In this document: piece by piece, positions 22,013 to 26,455 of the stretch
Numbering within the stretch: position 1 is the first letter of the stretch
How the letters are laid out: each line of letters opens with the position of its first letter
Notes under the pieces: generated by a model
What the model saw: the letters and a program-made list of their open reading frames with translations, nothing else
What the model was told of the DNA's origin: nothing
The model's database searches: none
IMG/VR virus record: IMGVR_UViG_3300024265_002405
Location: 1 to 26,455 of that record
Direction: 5' to 3' (one strand)
Length of the DNA stretch: 26,455 bases
Source of the DNA: a virus
Program-made: the position numbers and the translations under genes

Positions 22013-22180
22013 ATGAAAAAGAAACTAAGAACCGCAATAACCGCGTTTACGCTTGCTGCTTTGATAACGTTCGGATTTTACGCAGGTCAAAGCCAAGCAT
22101 GCTCCACCTGCCCAGGACGTACAATATATATAGAAAATGAGGATGGTGGGTATGACATTATCTTATTCGGCCATGATTAA
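22013..22180 (+). CDS. small exported peptide, 55 aa
   Basis: The start at 22013 is chosen because AAGGGGG lies seven bases before it; an in-frame ATG at 21995 has no good site. A signal peptide is clear: 'MKKKLRTA', a hydrophobic core, then 'GQSQA' with probable cleavage before Cys30. The mature part is about 26 residues, starts Cys-Ser-Thr-Cys and is acidic at the end. The Cys is not preceded by a good lipobox. Envelope location is inferred, function unknown. The stop overlaps the next gene. Confidence 0.65.
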   Translation: MKKKLRTAITAFTLAALITFGFYAGQSQACSTCPGRTIYIENEDGGYDIILFGHD

Positions 22181-22424
22181 ACACAAAAAGCAGATGGCTT
22201 ACAGTTTGGAAGATATAATGGCTGCGTTTTTACTAGAATTCAAGAGCCTGGACAGCATAACTTTGACGCGATTGGTATACTTACTAGACATAGAACACAT
22301 AAAACTACATGGAGAGCAAGCCACCGACATACAATGGGAACGGAATGCTTACGGGCCTTGCATTGGGCAAACAAGTAATAACAAAACAAAAGGGGACAAC
22401 AATGAGCAGCTTGAACAGACATGA
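22173..22424 (+). CDS. shortened Panacea (SocA-like/DUF4065) protein, 83 aa
   Basis: The ATG overlaps the previous stop (ATGATTAA). The protein shows the first half of the Panacea/SocA fold: a helix, then 'LTRLVYLLDIEHIKLHGEQA', a Trp-rich strand and 'NAYGPCIG', close to the family's 'L.KL.Y..D..H....G......W..YGP' pattern. It then ends within about 20 polar residues, where full-length relatives continue for another helical half, and overlaps SSB by 23 bases. Panacea proteins are antitoxins or protease adaptors; a fragment may be inactive or a minimal form. An unrelated small protein is possible. Confidence 0.55.
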   Translation: MIKHKKQMAYSLEDIMAAFLLEFKSLDSITLTRLVYLLDIEHIKLHGEQATDIQWERNAYGPCIGQTSNNKTKGDNNEQLEQT

Positions 22425-22764
22425 ATTAATCGGACGTACAGGATCTGACCCATACGAAAAACAGTTACCTAATGGGACAAACCAAGCAAAAGTGAATATA
22501 GCGACAAACAATGTATACATCAAAGATGGAGAGAAAATAGAAGAAACAGACTGGCATACGGTAGTTTTTTACGGAAAATTAGCTGACGTTTGCGCTAAAT
22601 ACGTAAAAAAGGGCGACTTGGTTTATATCTCTGGAAGGAACAAGATGTCAAAAGTTGACGTGGCCTATAGTGAAAAGCCGGTGTTGTTCTCTGAAATAAT
22701 AGCAGATAAATTGGTTATGCTCGGCACTAAGAAAAAAACCAACGCAGATGATGCACCTTTTTAA
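22402..22764 (+). CDS. ssb: single-stranded DNA-binding protein
   Basis: A 120-residue OB-fold SSB: 'MSSLNRHELIGRTGSDPYEK' as the first strand, 'DWHTVVFYGKLADVCAKYVK' and 'KGDLVYISGRNKMSKV' as the conserved core, and an acidic tip Asp-Asp-Ala-Pro-Phe, the partner-binding end of bacterial SSBs. The linker is very short. The start after AAAGGGG at 22402 is preferred over the upstream in-frame ATG at 22309. It lies about 13 kb from the replication genes, as last gene of the rightward operon. It binds single-stranded DNA in replication and recombination. Confidence 0.9.
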   Translation: MSSLNRHELIGRTGSDPYEKQLPNGTNQAKVNIATNNVYIKDGEKIEETDWHTVVFYGKLADVCAKYVKKGDLVYISGRNKMSKVDVAYSEKPVLFSEIIADKLVMLGTKKKTNADDAPF

Positions 22765-22778
22765 ACACTCTCTTCAAG

Positions 22779-22802
22779 AGCCGTACTCAACTGAGTACGG
22801 CT
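22779..22802. terminator. stem-loop between convergent operons, probable bidirectional terminator
   Basis: AGCCGTACTCA and TGAGTACGGCT are perfect complements separated by two bases, and the right arm overlaps the stop codon of the leftward tail gene. It lies exactly where the rightward and leftward operons meet. The lack of a clear U-tract on either side weakens the terminator reading. Confidence 0.6.
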
Positions 22803-23826
22803 ACCCATGGCATATCCCTGAAAAGTTCGTTGTATCTAGATCCACAGTCCAAGGAACAGCGTTTCCATGTATAAGCTGGACACTAATATACCGGTGTATA
22901 GGCTCATACCTAGGCTTTAACATCACAGTGGTAGAAAACTGCGCAACAACATTTATAGGTTGATACCCTCCCGTGCTATTTACATAAAACGGCGTAGTTG
23001 AACCAGCTAAGGTAGTCCCGGAGGCACTCCCTAATGTATCCGTGCCGAAAAGACGGATATTCACGTACACAGGTACATTAATAGTCACCTTTAGATTTAC
23101 GTGAACATGGAATGAATACACCTCGTAATCGTATCCATCACCCCACGGGGTAGTAAAGGTTGAGTAACCAATATTAAAAGCATCTTTGCCTGGTGGCATT
23201 CTGGTAAATGATACGTGCGAATAGTCTGTAGCATCAACCTTAAAAAAATGAACGGTAGTCCAAGCGCCCCCCGCTATCACTTGGTCGATAGATGATACCG
23301 CACAAAAGGCTGGTTGAGTTCTTTTTTTAACCATATTGTGTAAAGTAACAGGGCCTGAAACAACCATCGGGCCATCCGAAGAAACACCACTAACTGACAA
23401 GTTGTTTACAGACCCCCCAGTACTGTCCTGGGTCACCAGAGTAGGTGGGCCATAATAAAATACTGTATCTGTGGTCAACTCAGCAGTTGGTCGAACATAG
23501 ATTGTCGAAGGGTAAGCACCCTTGCTGACAACGATAGTTGAAAAATTCCCAGCATTTATCGCGTCATCAACTTCTAAATTTGTGTGGTCAATACCTTGTG
23601 ATAAAGTAGCAACTCCATCGATATCCCATCTTATAGTCCCCGCAGCAATCCCAAGAGGATCTTTATCCTTTAAAACCACGGGTGGTTCAATATCATGCTT
23701 TTCTATATGTGTAGCAATATCACCTAGTGTGGTTTTGTATGTTTTTATTGTTTCATCAGTAACCGCAAAGATGCTAGCATCAGTGAGAGCAGGGACAGTT
23801 GGCAAGTCCTTTGTGAACTTACCCAT
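22801..23826 (-). CDS. tail tip/fibre protein with C1q-like head domain, 341 aa
   Basis: Last gene of the leftward tail operon. The N-terminus ('MGKFTKDLPTVPALTDASIF') resembles tail-fibre attachment segments; the middle is beta-rich. From about residue 170, 'QPAFCAVSSIDQVIAGGAWT' and 'VHFFKVDATDYSHVSF' match the C1q/TNF-like jelly roll of trimeric adhesins, and the last strands run through 'YISVQLIHGNAVPW'. Such a head usually binds the host surface, here likely receptor binding. The ATG at 23826 after AGGGG is preferred to a TTG six bases upstream. It overlaps the previous gene by eight bases. Confidence 0.65.
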   Translation of the reverse strand: MGKFTKDLPTVPALTDASIFAVTDETIKTYKTTLGDIATHIEKHDIEPPVVLKDKDPLGIAAGTIRWDIDGVATLSQGIDHTNLEVDDAINAGNFSTIVVSKGAYPSTIYVRPTAELTTDTVFYYGPPTLVTQDSTGGSVNNLSVSGVSSDGPMVVSGPVTLHNMVKKRTQPAFCAVSSIDQVIAGGAWTTVHFFKVDATDYSHVSFTRMPPGKDAFNIGYSTFTTPWGDGYDYEVYSFHVHVNLKVTINVPVYVNIRLFGTDTLGSASGTTLAGSTTPFYVNSTGGYQPINVVAQFSTTVMLKPRYEPIHRYISVQLIHGNAVPWTVDLDTTNFSGICHG

Positions 23827-24373
23827 GACCAATTCCCCTCATTCTAAAAGCACCCCAAAACAAACCCTCTGGGTTGTTAGGATCGAAAATCACCATATCA
23901 GCAGTGTATATCTTTGTTTCAATTATACCTAATATTCCGAGCCTAAGATAAACGCTGCCCTCTCTGCCGTACCCGGTTGCCCAACTTATAGGGACTCTAG
24001 GGACAAGTCTTAGGTTGGCACCAGGCGTGTCAAAAGGGTCATCTGACGAAATAACAACCCCTGTATCCAATCTCAACTCGATCTTTGTTACATTATCCAA
24101 ATGAACAAAATCTGTTTTATTTAATAGCCTAAGAACATTTACATTGTCTGTGTTGTTATACACTACAATAGTCGGCAAAGGCTCAGTATCCCAATATGAA
24201 ACCGGACTTTGCGGAGAACCAACACCACAATTGTCTACTTGTATTTTAGGGCATGTCGGCTCACACAAACCGAGATCGTTCCAATCTTCCCAATGTGTAC
24301 CGTCATAGGCAAAGTCGTACCAACTAGTAACAACTGGTGCCATCTCAGTCCACGAACAGTCTATATAGTACAT
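23819..24373 (-). CDS. beta-rich tail-associated protein, 184 aa
   Basis: The start at 24373 follows AGGAGG with ideal spacing. The N-terminus holds several Cys and Trp residues ('MYYIDCSWTEMAP', 'LGLCEPTCPKIQVDNCGVG'). The second half looks like an immunoglobulin-like or other beta sandwich ('KIELRLDTGVVISS', then 'VYLRLGILGI' and 'MVIFDPNNPEGLFW'), a pattern seen in small phage tail or baseplate accessory proteins. It sits between two tail fibre genes and overlaps the downstream one. No named family is certain. Confidence 0.6.
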   Translation of the reverse strand: MYYIDCSWTEMAPVVTSWYDFAYDGTHWEDWNDLGLCEPTCPKIQVDNCGVGSPQSPVSYWDTEPLPTIVVYNNTDNVNVLRLLNKTDFVHLDNVTKIELRLDTGVVISSDDPFDTPGANLRLVPRVPISWATGYGREGSVYLRLGILGIIETKIYTADMVIFDPNNPEGLFWGAFRMRGIGHG

Positions 24374-24382
24374 TTGCACCTC

Positions 24383-25099
24383 CTAAACATCCCAGTTGGC
24401 CTCAACAGCACTAATGCCACCGTAAGGTACCGGAGGCCCTGTCTTAGTGCTTAACCCTTCGATAGTAAAATCATATACACCATTTAATGCAGTCGCATCC
24501 AAAAAAGTATCGCTCCCCCATGCCGGACCAGGGTCAACAACACTGGAAGGTGTAGAACGGACTCCATCAAGAACAAAACTGATAGAACACGTCGTTTGAA
24601 GTGCTCTGACTCGTAGGATGCCAACATCATCAGGGACGTACAACCGGCTTGTAAGCAGCACGTTCCATGTAGGGTTTACTACTGTAATATCTCCCAATCC
24701 ACCGATACCTGCGAATATCTCTTGCGGAATCCAAGGCATTGACCCCCCAGTAAACTTTGTCCTTAACGCGCAACTACCAGGCCCTATGTCTTCGTTTTCT
24801 ATTAGTGTAGGCTTTCTAGCTTCGTTAGAAATATGTGTTGCTAGTACTTGCTCTGCGTTTAAAAGTATAGCCTCATTGTCAAAATCATAGACATCGATCC
24901 AATCAGAGTTGGCTTCGTTCCTTAGTTTCAGTATGCCGGAATAAAGATCGGCCCACCATTGAAAACCCACCGTTCCTGTTGGCGGGTCGGCATGAGAAAA
25001 AGCCGTCCTAAGTGCGTCCAGGCTTCCATTTATCAACGCTGCCATAGTAAGGTTAACTGCTTCTGTAGAATTCCATAAAGGATGAAAGTCTTGTGACAT
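24383..25099 (-). CDS. tail fibre protein, short paralogue without repeat array, 238 aa
   Basis: It is the compact relative of the next gene upstream. The N-terminal domain ('LDALRTAFSHADPPTG', 'FQWWADLYSGILKLRNEAN', 'WIDVYDFDNEAILLNAEQ') and the C-terminal beta domain ('CSISFVLDGV', 'FTIEGLSTKTG') both align with that protein, but the decapeptide array is replaced by about 15 residues. A GGGGG site precedes the ATG. The N-terminal pattern is common in phage fibre proteins with a Trp-Trp 'QWW.D...G' core. Role in host attachment is inferred. Confidence 0.7.
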   Translation of the reverse strand: MSQDFHPLWNSTEAVNLTMAALINGSLDALRTAFSHADPPTGTVGFQWWADLYSGILKLRNEANSDWIDVYDFDNEAILLNAEQVLATHISNEARKPTLIENEDIGPGSCALRTKFTGGSMPWIPQEIFAGIGGLGDITVVNPTWNVLLTSRLYVPDDVGILRVRALQTTCSISFVLDGVRSTPSSVVDPGPAWGSDTFLDATALNGVYDFTIEGLSTKTGPPVPYGGISAVEANWDV

Positions 25100-25101
25100 T
25101 T

Positions 25102-26455
25102 TTAGCCCCCTATCCTAGTAAAAATAGCTACTACACCGCCCCACGGCCCCCCTCCACTGACTGTCGACAGCCCTTCTATAACAAAAGATCGGTGTCCACC
25201 AGAAGGTGTATCAAAAACAGCCTCATTGCTCCAACCTGACGGAACTGGCGTATTGGCAGGCCCTGGAATTCCATCAAAATTTATTCTTATGCTACATGTG
25301 ACTTGAGAAGCAGAGACATATATTTTGTCTGAACCATTAGGTAAATAAATATTAGTAGTAAATAAAGGGTACCATGTCGGAGATGCCCCCGGGATTACAC
25401 CTAGAGTTGGAATCGCTGCAAATATTTCTTCGCATATGCTGACACCCCTAGAAGATCTCGGACGGATCGCGCAAGTGAACGGCGAAATCTCCTCACCTAA
25501 AACAATACTTCCTTTTCTTGCGAAGCTATCAATCTTTTCTGTTGTCACTGCTAAGTCCTCAATCTTAGCAGTTGTTACAGCTAAATCACCGAGCTTATAT
25601 TCATCTACAGCTAAATCTTGAAGTGCACCAGTTCCTACAGCTAGAAGACCCATTTTACCAGGGACTATCGATCCATCTAAAATATTAACAGCGCTAACAG
25701 AATCATCAGCCATTTTCAATAAAGTAACGGCACCAGAACCGATCTTAGCCTCTGTTACAGCTAAATCCTTAAGCTTTATTGTTGATACAGCTTGATCGTC
25801 GAGCTTAGCAGTAGCTACTGCTAAAGCGCCAAGCTTAGTTTCTGTTACAGCTAGATCTGCAAGCTTATCTTCAGTTACAGCCCCAGCACCAATCTTAGCC
25901 TCTGTTACAGCTAAAGCACCAATCTTAGCCTCTGTCACAACTAAACCCTGAAGTTTGACAGAAGTTATAGATGAATCCTCTAGGTTTTGAGTAAGTACAG
26001 CTCCAACACCTATCTTCGCATTGGTTACAGCTAAATCATCAATCTTGGCAGTAGTTATGGCTAGATCTTGTATTTTAGAAGTAGATATACCCAAATCACC
26101 AAGCTTACCATTGGTAATCGCCCCGTCCGCAATTTTTAAAGCTGTCACTGCTAAATCATTAAGCTTGGCGGTCGTCACAGCCAGATCTTGCAATTTAGAT
26201 GTAGACACCGTGTCATCAGCGATAAGAATAGCATCCGTATTTGAATCATATATAGAAACCCAACCTGTATTGGATTCGTCTCGTATTTTTACAAAACCAC
26301 TGGTTGTATCAACCCACCATTGATAAGGTTTTGTTTCGGTTGGCTCGGTGGCCCCAGAAAACTTAGTCCGCAACGCATCCAAATTGTCCTCGAAAAGACC
26401 TTTCATGGTCGCTTGAACATCTGAATCCGGATCGAATAATGCAGTAAAAACTTGC
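25102..26455 (-). CDS. repeat-bearing tail fibre protein, 5' end beyond the window
   Basis: The frame is open to the right edge, and the residues upstream of the ATG at 26406 still align with the N-terminus of the short paralogue, so 26406 is not the true start and a few codons are missing. The visible 450 residues hold an N-terminal domain ('LDALRTKFSGATEPTE', 'YQWWVDTTSGFVKIRDESN'), 23 copies of a ten-residue repeat and a beta-rich C-terminal domain ('CSIRINFDG', 'FVIEGLSTVSGG'). Repeats of this kind form extended trimeric fibre shafts. It probably projects a host-binding tip. Confidence 0.75.
   Translation of the reverse strand, partial: QVFTALFDPDSDVQATMKGLFEDNLDALRTKFSGATEPTETKPYQWWVDTTSGFVKIRDESNTGWVSIYDSNTDAILIADDTVSTSKLQDLAVTTAKLNDLAVTALKIADGAITNGKLGDLGISTSKIQDLAITTAKIDDLAVTNAKIGVGAVLTQNLEDSSITSVKLQGLVVTEAKIGALAVTEAKIGAGAVTEDKLADLAVTETKLGALAVATAKLDDQAVSTIKLKDLAVTEAKIGSGAVTLLKMADDSVSAVNILDGSIVPGKMGLLAVGTGALQDLAVDEYKLGDLAVTTAKIEDLAVTTEKIDSFARKGSIVLGEEISPFTCAIRPRSSRGVSICEEIFAAIPTLGVIPGASPTWYPLFTTNIYLPNGSDKIYVSASQVTCSIRINFDGIPGPANTPVPSGWSNEAVFDTPSGGHRSFVIEGLSTVSGGGPWGGVVAIFTRIGG
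25522..26211 (-). repeat. 23-unit decapeptide (30-bp) repeat array in the tail fibre gene
   Basis: Units follow the pattern 'A-V-T-x-x-K-I/L-x-D-L', a 30-base period with no interruptions over 690 bases. Individual copies are diverged, but several adjacent ones are near-identical ('AVTTAKIEDL', 'AVTTEKIDSF'), so the array may expand or contract by recombination and change shaft length. Confidence 0.85.

Noticed and set aside
25522-26211. Regular 30-base period that could be mistaken for a CRISPR array
   Set aside because: The repeats are contiguous, without spacers, diverged, and in frame in a fibre gene; they encode a decapeptide.

Overview
The window looks like a stretch of a tailed double-stranded DNA bacteriophage, either free or integrated, with a moderately AT-rich genome. 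The evidence is recognisable phage families in phage order: a TerS-like helix-turn-helix protein, a RecT/Bet-like annealing protein, a DnaC-type helicase loader, a RusA-type resolvase, a terminase nuclease domain, a DUF1073-type portal, a Mu gpF/SPP1 gp7-type minor head protein and repeat-bearing tail fibre proteins. Genes are tightly packed with ATGA and TAATG overlaps. No integrase, tRNA gene, IS element or CRISPR array was seen. The host cannot be named from the sequence; it is probably Gram-negative, judging by the SSB tail, the lipoprotein signal and the signal peptides.

Layout. (1) Positions 1-3085, leftward: a TerS-like HTH protein, a 38-residue membrane peptide, a YycJ-like metallo-beta-lactamase-fold hydrolase, four small uncharacterised proteins and a 28-residue basic peptide. 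The block ends at the first third of an EamA/DMT transporter, which runs off the left edge and may be host DNA or a phage-carried gene. (2) Positions 3086-3351: a divergent control region with a clear sigma-70-type rightward promoter, a weaker leftward one and palindromes. (3) Positions 3352-11292, rightward: regulatory genes (an RHH-like protein, a zinc ribbon, two tandem XRE paralogues), a lipoprotein, three tandem paralogues of an unknown family, then recombination and replication genes (RecT-like, putative initiator, DnaC-like loader, RusA), a third XRE protein and a stand-alone TerL nuclease domain. (4) Positions 11305-21673: the head module. It opens with a giant 2182-residue modular protein, then a Gly/Pro-rich protein, a small membrane protein, the portal, a C5-cytosine-methyltransferase-like enzyme and the minor head protein. 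(5) Positions 21691-22764: accessory genes (DUF2513-like, exported peptide, shortened Panacea-like protein) and SSB. (6) Positions 22801-26455, leftward and convergent: tail fibre or adhesin genes, including two paralogues that differ by a 23-unit decapeptide repeat array; the outermost gene continues past the right edge.

How the genes fit together: the XRE/RHH/zinc-ribbon cluster probably controls the early rightward operon. RecT-like, initiator, loader, RusA and SSB make up replication and recombination. TerS-like, TerL nuclease, portal and minor head protein form the packaging machinery, whose ATPase is not in the window. The giant protein sits where ejection or internal virion proteins can be found and is the least explained object here. 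The convergent tail genes supply host recognition.
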